A DNA stretch of 64,000 bases, taken from contig NZ_CP046453.1 in the NCBI RefSeq assembly GCF_009734405.1, positions 186,001 through 250,000 of the forward strand. The letters run 5' to 3'. Shown here piece after piece: positions 25,620-36,273 of the stretch. Source of the DNA: Corynebacterium comes (lineage in GTDB: Bacteria > Actinomycetota > Actinomycetes > Mycobacteriales > Mycobacteriaceae). A program made the translations under genes and the position numbers. The notes under the pieces are model-generated. The model saw nothing but the letters and a program-made list of their open reading frames with translations. It searched no databases and was not told where the DNA came from. The first letter of the stretch is position 1. Each line of letters starts with the position of its first letter.

Positions 25620-26125
25620 CCAGCGGGGGCGTGGAACACACGGAGGACGGCCGCTACATCGTGGTCAAGGGTCGGCGGTGGCGTGCGGCGGATCCGTCGA
25701 TTCCCGAAGCCCTGCGATCCGAGCTCGTCTCCGCGCTGATGACCGGGCGGCGTCTTGTCCGCACGCACAAGGACGCCGCGCGTGTGATGGTCCACGACGC
25801 GAAAGTGGCCCTGGGTGAGCGGGGCGACCCGTGGTGGGAGCCCACCGGGGAGGGGCGCAGGGAGCGCATCGCCGCGACGATCAGGACGCTCGCGCGGGCC
25901 CGTGGTGAAGGGTCGCTGTGTCCCGGCGAAGTCGCCAGGGTGGTCGGTGGTGATCAATGGCGTGATCTCATGACGGCAGTGCGGGACGTGGCCGCGGACC
26001 TGCGGGATGAGGGCGTGGTCAGGATCATGCACAAGGACCTCGACGTGGAGTGCGCCGAGGTCGGTGGGGCGGTCCGGATCGTGGCGGGGGAGGGTCTCAG
26101 GTTCCAGCCGAACCTGCCGGACTGA
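25616..26125 (+). CDS. DUF3253 domain protein
   Basis: 169 aa. The C-terminal half (REGRRERIAATIRTLARARGEGSLCP through VVRIMHKDLDVECAEVGGAV) fits the DUF3253 winged-helix-like domain. The N-terminal half carries KGRRWRAADPSIPEALR, often seen in proteins fused to a small DUF2256-like partner. It may bind nucleic acid; this is unproven. It is the last gene of the PrsW operon; its 3' end overlaps the convergent DUF1622 gene by 29 bp. Confidence 0.75.
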   Translation: MTSGGVEHTEDGRYIVVKGRRWRAADPSIPEALRSELVSALMTGRRLVRTHKDAARVMVHDAKVALGERGDPWWEPTGEGRRERIAATIRTLARARGEGSLCPGEVARVVGGDQWRDLMTAVRDVAADLRDEGVVRIMHKDLDVECAEVGGAVRIVAGEGLRFQPNLPD

Positions 26126-26489
26126 CGGCCTGCGCCGGGGCGGGCTTCGGTTCCTTCTGCCAGGGCCAGCGGCCGGTGATCTCCAGTTCCAGGGAGAAGC
26201 TGAGGAAGGTCCGGATGAGCACGATCAGCCCCAGGACCCCCACCGATGTGAAGGTGGGGGTGATCGCCACGGTCCGGATGATGTCGGCGGCGACGAGCAG
26301 TTCCAGACCGAGGAGGATGGAACGTCCCAGCCGCTGCCGGTAGCGGTGGTAGATGTCCTGGTCTCTCCGTCTGCGGAGCAGGGCGCCGCCGGCGATGAGG
26401 CTCGCCACGACTATGCCCAGGACGATCGCCACGACCCCGGCAACATCGACAATCTTCCCGGTGGTCTCCATTGCTTCTTGAAAAGACAT
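26097..26489 (-). CDS. DUF1622 membrane protein
   Basis: 130 aa with three hydrophobic segments (about residues 13-35, 57-75, 80-100). A basic RRRRDQDIYHRYRQRLGRS loop joins TM1 and TM2, with LGLELLVAADIIRTV in TM2, typical of DUF1622. The tail is Pro/Ala-rich. AGAGGGACAGAGA precedes the ATG. Function unknown. Confidence 0.8.
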   Translation of the reverse strand: MSFQEAMETTGKIVDVAGVVAIVLGIVVASLIAGGALLRRRRDQDIYHRYRQRLGRSILLGLELLVAADIIRTVAITPTFTSVGVLGLIVLIRTFLSFSLELEITGRWPWQKEPKPAPAQAVSPAGSAGT

Positions 26490-26669
26490 TCTCTGTCCCT
26501 CTTCTGGTGGGCGGTGCCGGGTGCGGGGGAGTGGGGCCGTCAGTGTCTGACTCAAGGGTAGCCCGCGTTGTGGGGTGGTGAGGCCAGGTCTTCCCTGTCG
26601 GCGCAGCCGGGGAACCCAGTGAAATCTCTCACTCCCGACCTATTACCTATTGCGCGACAGGCTCGGATG

Positions 26670-26714
26670 TAGTTTTCTGTAGATCGACAGACAGATAACT
26701 GCGAGGAGGCAACC
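26670..26714 (+). promoter_or_regulatory. gltB promoter with AmtR-like box
   Basis: TAGTTT (26670-26675) is a plausible -10. It is followed at 26676-26691 by TCTGT-AGATCG-ACAGA, an inverted repeat that matches the layout of the AmtR box (CTAT-N6-ATAG) with G/C changes in both arms. Overlap with the transcription start would give repression under nitrogen excess, as known for gltBD in C. glutamicum. GAGGAGG follows as ribosome site. Binding is inferred. Confidence 0.55.
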
Positions 26715-29700
26715 ATGCACCCAGAGGGGCTCTATAATCCTGCCCACGAACACGACGCCTGCGGCGTCGGCTTCGTTGCTGACCTGCGCGGACGGGCGTC
26801 GAGAAGCATCGTGGACCAGGGCCTGCAGATCCTGGCCAACATCGACCACCGCGGGGCCGCGGGAGCGGAAGCCGACACCGGCGACGGCACCGGCATCCTG
26901 CTGCAGATCCCGGACGGCCTCTACCGCGAGGTCCTCGACTTCGAGCTGCCCGCCGCCGGAACCTACGCCACCGGCATCGCCTTCCTCCCCGCCGCCCGCA
27001 TGGCCTGGCTCGATGCCCGCCGCGAAATCGAGGGCATCGCGGCAGCGGAGGGCGCGACCGTCCTCGGTTGGCGCGAGGTCCCGGTCGACCCCACCGGACT
27101 GGGATCGATGGCGCTGGCCGCCATGCCGTCCTTCCACCAGATCTTCCTCGCCGCAGACGACCACGCCGGCATCGAACTGGACCGGGTGATGTTCTTCGTG
27201 CGTAAGCGCTGCGAGCGCGAACTCGGTTCGAAGAACGGCGAGGACACCGTGTACTTCCCTTCGCTGAGCGCGCGCACCATCATCTACAAGGGCATGCTCA
27301 CGACCCCGCAGCTCGCGACCTTCTACACGGACCTGAGCGATCCGCGCCTCGAGTCCGCCCTGGCACTCGTTCACTCACGTTTCTCCACCAACACCTTCCC
27401 CTCCTGGCCGCTGGCGCACCCGTACCGCCTGGTCGCCCACAACGGTGAGATCAACACCGTCACCGGCAACGAGAACTGGATGCGTGCCCGCGAGGCCCTG
27501 ATCAACTCGGTGGAGCTCGGCAGCCTCGAGCGCGTCCTGCCCGTCTGCACCCCCACGGGTTCGGACACCGCGCGTTTCGACGAAGCCCTCGAACTCCTCC
27601 ACCTCGGCGGCTATTCCCTCCCGCACGCCGTGGCCATGATGATCCCGCAGGCCTGGGAGCACAACCCCACCATCGATCCTGAGCTGCGGGACTTCTACGA
27701 GTACCACTCCTGCCTCATGGAGCCCTGGGACGGGCCGGCGGCCGTCGCCTTCACCGACGGCACGCTCATCGGTGCCGTCCTCGACCGCAACGGCCTGCGC
27801 CCCGGCCGCGTCTGGATCACCGCCGATGACACCGTGATCATGGCCTCCGAGGCCGGCGTCGTGGAGGTGGAACCCGCCAACGTGATCAAGCGGACCCGTG
27901 TGCAGCCCGGGAAGATGTTCCTCGTCGACACCGCCGAGGGGCGCATCGTCGAGGACAGCGAGATCAAGGAGCGGCTGGCCACCACCGCCCCCTACGGCGA
28001 GTGGATCACCGGGAACTTCGTGCCTCTCGACGACCTGCCCAGGACCCGCTACGAGTACATGCCGCACGAGCGCGCGGTGCTGCGTCAGCGTGTCTTCGGC
28101 ATCACCGAGGAGGACGTCGAACTGATCATCGGCCCCATGGCGCTGAACTCCGCCGAGGCCATCGGATCCATGGGTTCAGACACGCCCATCGCGGCGCTCT
28201 CCAGCCGCCCACGCATGCTCTACGACTTCTTCTCCCAGCGTTTCGCCCAGGTGACCAACCCGCCGCTCGACGCGATCCGCGAGAAGCCCGTCACCTCCAT
28301 GGTCACGCTCCTCGGCGCCCAGTCCGACGTGCTCAACCCGACGGCCGACGCCGCGCGCCGCATCCGTATCGACGCCCCCGTCATCGACAACCATCACCTG
28401 GCCACCCTGGTCCACGCCGATGACCAGGGCGAATGGCCGGGCTTCCACGCGGAGGTCATCTCCGGTCTGTACCCGGTCGCCCACCACGGTGCCGGCATGC
28501 GCGAGGCGATCGGCCGCGTCCTGCGCGAGGTGGGCGCAGCCATCAGTGGCGGCGCCTCCCTCATCGTCCTCTCCGACCGTGAGTCCGACGAGCGCTTCGC
28601 CCCGATCCCGTCCCTCCTGCTCACCTCGGCCGTGCACCAGCACCTGGTAGCCGAGCGCACCCGCACGCGGGCCTCCCTGATCGTCGAGTCGGGTGACGCC
28701 CGCGAGGTGCACCACCTGGCCATGCTCGTCGCCTTCGGCGCCGACGCCGTCAACCCGTACATGGCCTTCGAGACCATCGACGAGCTGCGCATGAAGGGCA
28801 GGCTCGGCCAGCTGAGCCTCGATGAGGCCTGCACCAACTACGTCACCGCCGCGGCCACCGGGGTACTCAAGGTGATGTCCAAGATGGGCATCTCCACCGT
28901 GGCCTCCTACCGCGGTGCCCAGCTCGCCGACGTGACGGGCCTGTCCAGGGACCTCCTGGACACCTACTTCGGCGGCGTTCCTTCCCCGATCTCCGGCGTC
29001 GGGTTGGCGGAGCTGGCCGCCGACGTCGAGGCACGCCACCGTTCCGCGTTCCTGCCCCGACCCGAGGAGCTCGCCCACCGGAAGCTCGATCTGGGCGGCG
29101 AGTACAAGTGGCGTCGCGAAGGGGAGTACCACCTCTTCAACCCCGAGACCATCTTCAAGCTGCAGCACGCCACCAGCACCGGCCAGTACGCCATCTTCCG
29201 CGACTACACCCGCGCTGTCGACGAGCAGTCCACCCGACTGGCCACCCTGCGCGGCATGCTCGAGTTCACCCCCGACCGCCCGCCGGTGCCGCTCGAGGAG
29301 GTGGAGCCCGTGAGCGCCATCGTGAAGCGCTTCTCCACGGGGGCGATGTCCTACGGCTCCATCTCCGCCGAGGCCCATGAGACGCTGGCCATCGCCATGA
29401 ACCGGCTCGGCGGCATGTCCAACTCCGGCGAGGGCGGCGAGGATCCGGAGCGCTTCCAGCCCGGCCCCGACGGCGACTGGAAGCGCTCCGCGATCAAGCA
29501 GGTCGCCTCAGGCCGCTTCGGCGTGACCAGCCACTACCTCAACAACTGCACCGACATCCAGATCAAGATGGCCCAGGGCGCCAAGCCCGGCGAAGGCGGT
29601 CAGCTGCCGCCGGAGAAGGTCTACCCCTGGATCGCCAAGGTGCGCATCACCACGCCCGGCGTCGGGCTCATCTCCCCGCCGCCGCACCATGACATCTATT

Positions 29701-31223
29701 CCATCGAGGACCTCGCCCAGCTCATCTTCGACCTGCGCAACGCCAACCCTGATGCACGGGTTCACGTGAAACTCGTCGCCGAGCAGGGCGTGGGCACCGT
29801 CGCCGCAGGCGTGGCCAAGGCACACGCCGACGTCGTCCTCATCTCCGGCCACGACGGCGGCACCGGCGCCTCCCCCCTGACCAGTCTCAAGCATGCCGGC
29901 GGCCCCTGGGAGCTCGGGCTCGCCGAGACCCAGCAGACCCTGCTCCTCAACGGCCTGCGGGATCGCATCCGCGTGCAGTGCGACGGCCAGCTCAAGACCG
30001 GCCGAGACGTCATCGTCGCCACCCTCCTGGGCGCCGAGGAGTTCGGTTTCGCCACCGCACCCCTGGTCGTCCAGGGCTGCATCATGATGCGCGTCTGCCA
30101 CCTCGACACCTGCCCCGTGGGCATCGCCACCCAGAACCCGGAACTGCGCGCGAAGTTCAGCGGGCGTGCCGAGCACGTGGTCAACTTCTTCACCTTCCTC
30201 GCCGAGGAAGTCCGCGAGCACCTCGCTGAACTGGGTTTCCGCAGCATCGACGAGGCCGTCGGCCAGGCCCAGATCCTGCGTCAGCGCACCGACGACGCCT
30301 TCGTCACCGCCCACCCGCGCGCCGCCCGACTCGACCTTTCCCCGCTCCTGCACACCCCCGAATCCCCCTTCTTCCCCGGACAGGCCCCGCGCTGCACCAC
30401 CCGACAGGAGACCGGCCTCGAGGGAGTTCTCGATGAACGACTGCTTTCCGACGCCGCCGCCACCATCGAATCCGCCGCCACCGGCGCGCACTCCCGCATC
30501 GACCTGGCCTACCCGATCCACAACGTCGACCGGACCGTGGGCACCCTGACCGGTTCTCGCATCACCCGCCTGACCGCAGGCCGTGGCCTGCCGGAGGACA
30601 CCGTGCGGGTCACGCTCACCGGCTCCGCGGGCAACTCCGCCGGTGCCTTCATCCCCGCCGGCCTCACCCTCGACCTGGTCGGTGACGCCAATGACTTCGT
30701 CGCCAAGGGGCTGTCCGGCGGCCGGGTCATCGTCCGCCCACACCCGGAATCACCTCCCCAGCTCACGGGGGAGACCCCCGACATCATCGCCGGCAACGTC
30801 ATCGGCTTCGGCGCCACCAGCGGTGAGATCTTCATCCGCGGCGGCGTGGGCGAACGCTTCTGCGTGCGCAACTCCGGCGCCACCGCAGTCGTCGAGGGCA
30901 TCGGCAACCACGGATGTGAGTACATGACCGGTGGCCGCGTCCTCGTCCTCGGTGAGGTCGGCGACAACTTCGGCGCAGGCATGTCCGGCGGCATCGCCTA
31001 CCTCGCTCCCGTCGGCGACCTCGACAGGAAGATCAACCCGGGGCTGGTGGACGTCGAGAAGCTCAGTGAGAGCGACATCGACTTCCTCGAGAACATCATC
31101 GACCGCCACCGTCGACTCACCGGCTCCACCACCCCCTGGCAGGCGCGTGACCTGGTCAAGGTCATGCCCCGCGACTACCGACACGCCCTCATCCACACCA
31201 AGGAGGTTGTCCACCATGGCTGA
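26715..31223 (+). CDS. gltB: Glutamate synthase large subunit
   Basis: 1502 aa. It forms glutamate from 2-oxoglutarate and glutamine-derived ammonia, working with GltD. The N-terminal glutaminase Cys is residue 16 ([12 protein letters not shown]), so a 15-residue propeptide should be removed. The central and FMN domains include [11 protein letters not shown] and [19 protein letters not shown]. The 3Fe-4S cluster Cys are in [15 protein letters not shown]. The C-terminal beta-helix ([22 protein letters not shown]) is complete. A GAGGAGG ribosome site precedes the ATG. It overlaps gltD by 8 bp. Confidence 0.98.
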   Translation: MHPEGLYNPAHEHDACGVGFVADLRGRASRSIVDQGLQILANIDHRGAAGAEADTGDGTGILLQIPDGLYREVLDFELPAAGTYATGIAFLPAARMAWLDARREIEGIAAAEGATVLGWREVPVDPTGLGSMALAAMPSFHQIFLAADDHAGIELDRVMFFVRKRCERELGSKNGEDTVYFPSLSARTIIYKGMLTTPQLATFYTDLSDPRLESALALVHSRFSTNTFPSWPLAHPYRLVAHNGEINTVTGNENWMRAREALINSVELGSLERVLPVCTPTGSDTARFDEALELLHLGGYSLPHAVAMMIPQAWEHNPTIDPELRDFYEYHSCLMEPWDGPAAVAFTDGTLIGAVLDRNGLRPGRVWITADDTVIMASEAGVVEVEPANVIKRTRVQPGKMFLVDTAEGRIVEDSEIKERLATTAPYGEWITGNFVPLDDLPRTRYEYMPHERAVLRQRVFGITEEDVELIIGPMALNSAEAIGSMGSDTPIAALSSRPRMLYDFFSQRFAQVTNPPLDAIREKPVTSMVTLLGAQSDVLNPTADAARRIRIDAPVIDNHHLATLVHADDQGEWPGFHAEVISGLYPVAHHGAGMREAIGRVLREVGAAISGGASLIVLSDRESDERFAPIPSLLLTSAVHQHLVAERTRTRASLIVESGDAREVHHLAMLVAFGADAVNPYMAFETIDELRMKGRLGQLSLDEACTNYVTAAATGVLKVMSKMGISTVASYRGAQLADVTGLSRDLLDTYFGGVPSPISGVGLAELAADVEARHRSAFLPRPEELAHRKLDLGGEYKWRREGEYHLFNPETIFKLQHATSTGQYAIFRDYTRAVDEQSTRLATLRGMLEFTPDRPPVPLEEVEPVSAIVKRFSTGAMSYGSISAEAHETLAIAMNRLGGMSNSGEGGEDPERFQPGPDGDWKRSAIKQVASGRFGVTSHYLNNCTDIQIKMAQGAKPGEGGQLPPEKVYPWIAKVRITTPGVGLISPPPHHDIYSIEDLAQLIFDLRNANPDARVHVKLVAEQGVGTVAAGVAKAHADVVLISGHDGGTGASPLTSLKHAGGPWELGLAETQQTLLLNGLRDRIRVQCDGQLKTGRDVIVATLLGAEEFGFATAPLVVQGCIMMRVCHLDTCPVGIATQNPELRAKFSGRAEHVVNFFTFLAEEVREHLAELGFRSIDEAVGQAQILRQRTDDAFVTAHPRAARLDLSPLLHTPESPFFPGQAPRCTTRQETGLEGVLDERLLSDAAATIESAATGAHSRIDLAYPIHNVDRTVGTLTGSRITRLTAGRGLPEDTVRVTLTGSAGNSAGAFIPAGLTLDLVGDANDFVAKGLSGGRVIVRPHPESPPQLTGETPDIIAGNVIGFGATSGEIFIRGGVGERFCVRNSGATAVVEGIGNHGCEYMTGGRVLVLGEVGDNFGAGMSGGIAYLAPVGDLDRKINPGLVDVEKLSESDIDFLENIIDRHRRLTGSTTPWQARDLVKVMPRDYRHALIHTKEVVHHG

Positions 31224-32715
31224 CCCGCACGGCTTCCGGAATCACCGCCGCAACGAACCCGCACACCGGCCCGTCCCGCTCCGCCTCCTGGACTGGCGGG
31301 AAGTCCACGACCATGAATCCGCAGGCCAACACACCGAACAGTCCTCCCGTTGCATGGACTGCGGCGTCCCCTTCTGCCACGCAGGCTGCCCGCTGGGCAA
31401 CATCATCCCCGAATGGAATGACCTGGTCCGCCAGGACCGGTGGAAGGAGGCCTGGGACCGGCTCCACGCCACCAACAACTTCCCCGAGTTCACCGGCCGC
31501 GTGTGCCCCGCCCCCTGCGAAGGCGCCTGCGTGCTCGGCATCAACGACGACGCCGTGACCATCAAGGACATCGAACTCGCCATCGCCGAACGCGGCTTCG
31601 AGGAGGGCTGGGACGTTCCCGCGGTCCCCAGCTTCAGCACCGGCATGTCCGTCGCCGTCGTAGGCAGCGGCCCCGCCGGTCTGGCCGCCGCGCAGCAGCT
31701 CACGCGCGCCGGGCACAGCGTCACCGTCTTCGAACGCGATGAGAAGCCCGGTGGCCTCATGCGTTACGGCGTCCCCGAGTACAAGATGGAGTCCCGCTTC
31801 ATCGACCGTCGTCTCGACCAGATGCGCGCCGAAGGCACCGTCTTCCGCACCGGAACGTCACCGACCGCCGCCGACCTCTCGCTTTTCGACGCCACCGTCC
31901 TCGCCACCGGCACCCCCGTCCCCCGGGAACTCCCCGTTGCGGGCCGCGAACTCCGCGGCATCCACCAGGCCATGGAGTACCTGCCCCTGGCCTCCTCCGA
32001 CACTCCGCCGATCGACGCCCGCGGCAGGCGCGTCGTCATCATCGGCGGCGGCGACACCGGCACCGACTGCTTCGGCACCGCCCTGCGCCAGGGTGCGGCC
32101 AGCGTGACGCAGTTCGACATCCGCCCCCGCTCGCCCCGCCAACGCGCCGCCTCCACCCCCTGGCCCATGCACCCCCTGGTCTGGCGGCAGGCCACCGCCC
32201 ACGAGGAGGGCGAGTACGTCATCACCGGCGACGAGTCCGCCGATGAGATCGTGGCACTCGGTCTGGCCTCCCGGGGTGTGGGCTCTCGACTGGGGGACCG
32301 TATGTTCTCCGTCAACACCGTCTCCTTCTCCGGCGTGGACGGCCACGTGAGCACGATCCACGGCAACGAGGTGAAGGTCATCGACGGCCGACGCATCCCG
32401 GTGAAGGGCACCGATTTCGAGGTGGCGGCCGACCTGGTCCTCATCGCGCTCGGCTTCGTCGGCGCTTCCCGCGATGGACTGCATGCCGAACTCGGCGTGG
32501 AGATCGACGAGAAGGGCCGCATCGTGCGGGACCAGTCCTACCGCTCCACTGTCCCCGGCGTCTACGTCGCCGGCGACAACGGACGTGGTCAGTCGCTCAT
32601 CGTCTGGGCCATCGCCGAGGGGCGCGCCGCCGCCGCAGCCGTGGACGCCGACCTCATGGGCGAGACCGCCCTTCCTGCCGCCGTGACCCCCACGGACCGG
32701 CCGTTGGGGGTCTGA
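31216..32715 (+). CDS. gltD: Glutamate synthase small subunit
   Basis: 499 aa. It takes electrons from NADPH through FAD and passes them via Fe-S clusters to GltB. N-terminal 4Fe-4S Cys: [18 protein letters not shown] and [16 protein letters not shown] site: [15 protein letters not shown] (about residue 150). NADPH site: [14 protein letters not shown]-terminal FAD contact: [25 protein letters not shown] at 31201-31206 lies inside the end of gltB, 9 nt before the ATG. Confidence 0.98.
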   Translation: MADPHGFRNHRRNEPAHRPVPLRLLDWREVHDHESAGQHTEQSSRCMDCGVPFCHAGCPLGNIIPEWNDLVRQDRWKEAWDRLHATNNFPEFTGRVCPAPCEGACVLGINDDAVTIKDIELAIAERGFEEGWDVPAVPSFSTGMSVAVVGSGPAGLAAAQQLTRAGHSVTVFERDEKPGGLMRYGVPEYKMESRFIDRRLDQMRAEGTVFRTGTSPTAADLSLFDATVLATGTPVPRELPVAGRELRGIHQAMEYLPLASSDTPPIDARGRRVVIIGGGDTGTDCFGTALRQGAASVTQFDIRPRSPRQRAASTPWPMHPLVWRQATAHEEGEYVITGDESADEIVALGLASRGVGSRLGDRMFSVNTVSFSGVDGHVSTIHGNEVKVIDGRRIPVKGTDFEVAADLVLIALGFVGASRDGLHAELGVEIDEKGRIVRDQSYRSTVPGVYVAGDNGRGQSLIVWAIAEGRAAAAAVDADLMGETALPAAVTPTDRPLGV

Positions 32716-32740
32716 CAGAGGCCGGATCTTCTACTCCGCA

Positions 32741-32784
32741 CCCCCTCAGGCCCGCTCCCGGGGCCGTGAGCGGGCCTGAGGGGG
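32741..32784. terminator. Long hairpin after gltD
   Basis: Perfect 17-bp arms (32741-32757 and 32768-32784; CCCCCTCAGG... / ...CCTGAGGGGG) with a 10-nt loop lie between convergent gltD and emb. There is no T run, so it is a strong structure usable in both directions, not a classic terminator. It could also protect the mRNA ends. Confidence 0.7.
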
Positions 32785-32799
32785 GAGCGAGTTGGAAAC

Positions 32800-32833
32800 G
32801 CCCGGTGGGGGACGATCCCGCACCGGGCTTCTT
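32800..32833. terminator. Second hairpin between gltD and emb
   Basis: GCCCGGTG (32800-32807) pairs with CACCGGGC (32821-32828) and is followed by TTCTT on the plus strand; on the minus strand GTTTCC follows. It is a plausible bidirectional terminator for gltD and for the cell-wall operon. Confidence 0.6.
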
Positions 32834-32846
32834 CGGGTGCTGCTAC

Positions 32847-35800
32847 CTAGCCACCCGTGTTGATGTTCATCTCCGAGGGCTTCCACCAACCGGGGCGCTG
32901 GATGAGTTCGTAGTCGATCTCGGCCTCTTCCGGGACGTCGCCGGCGGAGTTGGGGCGCAGTTCGTAGATCTCGATGGAACCCCAGTCGCGGTGCCAGTCG
33001 AGGTGGGTGTAGCTGGGCAGCTCGTAGGAGGAGTTGACGGCCTCGGCGGTGCCCATGACGCCGCCGCCGTCGTAGTCCTGGAACGGGGTCAGCGTTGACT
33101 TGCCCGGGTGATCCGGGGAGATACGGAACTCGGGGATCTCGGCGACACCTGCGTAGTGGTCGAAGGTGCGCTGGCAGGGGAACTGCAGGGCGACGGACCA
33201 GTCGAGCAGGCCGGGGTCCTCGGAACCGATGACGTTGTTCAGGGAGTCGAGGGTGGGAACGCGGGGCGGGGTGAAGGCGAGCCACTGCTCGGGGTCGAGG
33301 CTGAGGTCGGTCGCGGTGATGCGGATGACGTTGGCCTCGTCGGGCAATGCGTCGATGGGCAGACGGAGGTTGCGCCAGGACGGCTGGGGGCCGATGTCGA
33401 GGAGCTCGGTTTCGTCCACGTCGGTCACCCGGCCGTTGTCGCCGCGGACGCCGTACTCGAGGGTGAGTTCCTGGCCGTCGTGAAGCACGCCGTTGATGTC
33501 ATGGTGTTCGATGCGGCCGGCGGCGGAGACGACGATGAGTGGGGCTTCGTCGGTGTGCTCGGGCAGTTCGTACCAGGCGGTGGTGATGCTGGCGGGGTAC
33601 TGCGGTCCGGAGGTCCATGAGCCCACGACCGGGACCTGTGAGTAGTCGAGGTTGAAGGGGAGCCTGGCGCGGGAGCCGTTGACGCCGATGTCTGCACGCA
33701 CGCCGCCGGTGTTGCCGGTCTCCTGGCCGGTGGCCTCGTCGGAACCGCCGGCGTTGTCGGAGTCGGCGATGGCGCCGACGGAGGCGGTGGAGACTGCGTC
33801 CTGGCTGATGGACGGCGGGACGTTGTTGGCCTCGAAGCCGCGGTTGTCCTCGGATTCGAGGGAGTCGCCCAGTTCCACGTCGCCGACGGGGGTGAGGAAG
33901 GAGTCGTTGGAGTTGGTCTCCACGCGGGCGTCGTTGGCGAGGCTGCAGGTGTTTCCCGTCAGGGAACGCAGGTTGCCCATGCCGATGGAGTAGCCCGGCG
34001 TTTGAGAGATGAAACCCTTGGCGAAGGACGCCATGGAGAACAGGACGATCAATGCGCTGGCCACGGCGATGGGGGCAGCGGCGACGCCGGTCCAGCGGGA
34101 GCGTTTGCGGGCTTCCTCGGCCTCGAGCTGCTTGAGTGTCCCCTGTTGTTCGGCGCGTGCGGTACGCACGTCGCTGACGAAGGACTGGAGCGTACCCAGG
34201 ACCAGGACCGCCAGGGCGATGAACAGGACCAGGGTGGAGGCCTCGAAGCCCTTGAACTGCACGGTCTTGTCGAACCACGGGACGCCAAAGCTGGAGACGT
34301 ACCACCAGCCGTTGATACCGGCCAGGGAGATCGCCATGAGGAAGATCACGGTGCCGATCATGAGGGTGCGCGCACGGGTCGAGCGCAGCGCCATGTGGCT
34401 GAGCGACACGGCGGCGAGCGCCGCCAGGGCTCCGGCGATGCCCGCGTACACGCCGAAGTGGTGGGTCCACTTGGTCGGCGTGAACATCATGAAGAACATG
34501 GTGCCGAAGATGATCAGCACCAGCCTGTGCGAGGGATCCTTCGCGGCACCCGGGACGCGGCCGTTGCGCAGGATCGCGGCGATGACGATAGCCAGGCAGA
34601 GGAACAGCATGAGCACGGCGAAGCGGCGGGTGAGTGAGCCGTCGACGGTCTGTTCCATGAGGGTCTGGTAGCGGGCCCATTCCTCGTACCAGTTCAGGGC
34701 GGGACCCTTGGCGGAGCGGACGCGGATGGATTCCATCACGGATGCCAGCGTCTGGTCGCCGAAGACCGCGAGCAGGATGGCGGTGCCGGCGGCAAGGAAC
34801 GGCGCGATCATCGCGGCGACCGCCTTGAAGATCGTGCTTCTTGACGCCCCTGCGCCCGCGCCGAGCAGCGGCAGCCGTCGGTTGATGATGCGGATGAGGC
34901 TGGACAGGGAGGCCAGGAGGGCGGCGACCGCCATGAGTCCGGTGGGTCCGGCACCGAGTGCGATCGTCGCGATGATCACGCCGATGGCGGCCGGCAGCAG
35001 GCGCGAGGTGGCGATGGAGCGCTCGAAGGAGGCCCACGTCAGCAGCGCCCCCATGGCGATGATCGGCTCGGGGCGTGTGCCGTTGTTGTAGGGCAGCCAG
35101 AAGGCCAGGAACACCATGGCGGCGGTCCAGTGGGCGACCTGTCGGCCGTCGATACGCGCGCCGAGGCGGGGGATGATCTCCCGCGACAGCACGAACCAGA
35201 TGACGAGCCCGGAGATGAGCGCCGGCACACGCATCCAGACGGAGGCGGTGGAAACCTGGCTGATCAGGGCCAGCATGTCGTAGAACGGCGAGCCGAAGGG
35301 GGATTCGGGGACGCCGAACCAGCGATAGTAGTTCGCCATGTAACCGGCGTTCTCGGAGACCCTCGCCATGGTGAGGATGAAACCGTCGTCCGAGGTGTTG
35401 GCGCCGAAGATGTGCCAGTAGAAGAGGACGAAACCGACGACGCCGTCGAGGGGACGCAGACGCCACCAGCCTTCCGGAAGGAAGCGTCTCGACGACCGCC
35501 CGTCCAGGCGGTCCATCCGGTGCAGCGCCCAGAGTGCGACCAGCACGCATGCCAGGCCGCTGAACATGACGAGGTATTTCAGGGCCGACGGTGTGGAGGT
35601 GAACCGTGAGTTGATCTCGACGTCGGCGGTGAGGCCGGCCTCGACGAGCGAGGAGTAGTTGCCGTCAGTGTCGTCGATCTCCGTGTAGATGCCGGTGACC
35701 TGCGGGCGGACGTCCTCCTCGTCGATTACCCCCTCGAGGGGCTCGCCCTCGGAGTCACGCACGCCCGGGATGGAGACGACCGTCTCATCCTCGGTGGAGG

Positions 35801-36257
35801 AGATGGTGAGCACGGCGTCGTCGGGAAGCTCGGCCACCTCGTCCTCGGTGAGTTCGAAGGGGACCTGGTCGCGGACGACCACGTCCAGACCACCGTCGAA
35901 GGACCGGACGAACAGGCCGCGTGAGGTGGCGTCGGTGGAATCGGCGGGCAGGGTCGACAACAGGAGGGACTGGCCGTCCCGGAGGCCTTCCATGGCGCCG
36001 GCGACGGGAAGCGCGATGTCGAGGCGCTCGGGCGAGAACGACACCAGCGGGGCGTTGACCGAGTTGAGGCTGTCTCCCTGCGGCCAGGAGAAGGACGACT
36101 GGGTCTGGTTGACCGGGAGGAAGGGAGTCAGCAGGAACAGGACGAACCCGAGCAGGCCCGAAATGATCGCGACGTTCTTCAGCCACTCCGGGGCGATGTC
36201 CCGGCCCCTCGGGGTAGCTGGTGACGTCTCACGGTTAGACACGGCAGTTGCAGACAC
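32847..36257 (-). CDS. emb: Arabinosyltransferase Emb
   Basis: 1136 aa, GT-C fold, plasma membrane. It extends arabinan with decaprenylphosphoryl-arabinose as donor. The first TM is at about residues 27-47. The catalytic aspartate motif lies in an external loop (FGANTSDDGFILTMARV). About a dozen TMs follow up to roughly residue 720, then the C-terminal carbohydrate-binding domain (SWTSGPQYPASITTAWYELP; LDWHRDWGSIEIYELRP). Corynebacteria have one emb where mycobacteria have embCAB; it is the ethambutol target. The start is GTG, with TAGACT 8 nt upstream at the end of aftA, so an internal promoter may exist. Confidence 0.96.
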   Translation of the reverse strand: MSATAVSNRETSPATPRGRDIAPEWLKNVAIISGLLGFVLFLLTPFLPVNQTQSSFSWPQGDSLNSVNAPLVSFSPERLDIALPVAGAMEGLRDGQSLLLSTLPADSTDATSRGLFVRSFDGGLDVVVRDQVPFELTEDEVAELPDDAVLTISSTEDETVVSIPGVRDSEGEPLEGVIDEEDVRPQVTGIYTEIDDTDGNYSSLVEAGLTADVEINSRFTSTPSALKYLVMFSGLACVLVALWALHRMDRLDGRSSRRFLPEGWWRLRPLDGVVGFVLFYWHIFGANTSDDGFILTMARVSENAGYMANYYRWFGVPESPFGSPFYDMLALISQVSTASVWMRVPALISGLVIWFVLSREIIPRLGARIDGRQVAHWTAAMVFLAFWLPYNNGTRPEPIIAMGALLTWASFERSIATSRLLPAAIGVIIATIALGAGPTGLMAVAALLASLSSLIRIINRRLPLLGAGAGASRSTIFKAVAAMIAPFLAAGTAILLAVFGDQTLASVMESIRVRSAKGPALNWYEEWARYQTLMEQTVDGSLTRRFAVLMLFLCLAIVIAAILRNGRVPGAAKDPSHRLVLIIFGTMFFMMFTPTKWTHHFGVYAGIAGALAALAAVSLSHMALRSTRARTLMIGTVIFLMAISLAGINGWWYVSSFGVPWFDKTVQFKGFEASTLVLFIALAVLVLGTLQSFVSDVRTARAEQQGTLKQLEAEEARKRSRWTGVAAAPIAVASALIVLFSMASFAKGFISQTPGYSIGMGNLRSLTGNTCSLANDARVETNSNDSFLTPVGDVELGDSLESEDNRGFEANNVPPSISQDAVSTASVGAIADSDNAGGSDEATGQETGNTGGVRADIGVNGSRARLPFNLDYSQVPVVGSWTSGPQYPASITTAWYELPEHTDEAPLIVVSAAGRIEHHDINGVLHDGQELTLEYGVRGDNGRVTDVDETELLDIGPQPSWRNLRLPIDALPDEANVIRITATDLSLDPEQWLAFTPPRVPTLDSLNNVIGSEDPGLLDWSVALQFPCQRTFDHYAGVAEIPEFRISPDHPGKSTLTPFQDYDGGGVMGTAEAVNSSYELPSYTHLDWHRDWGSIEIYELRPNSAGDVPEEAEIDYELIQRPGWWKPSEMNINTGG

Positions 36258-36273
36258 AGAAGTGGAGTCTACG

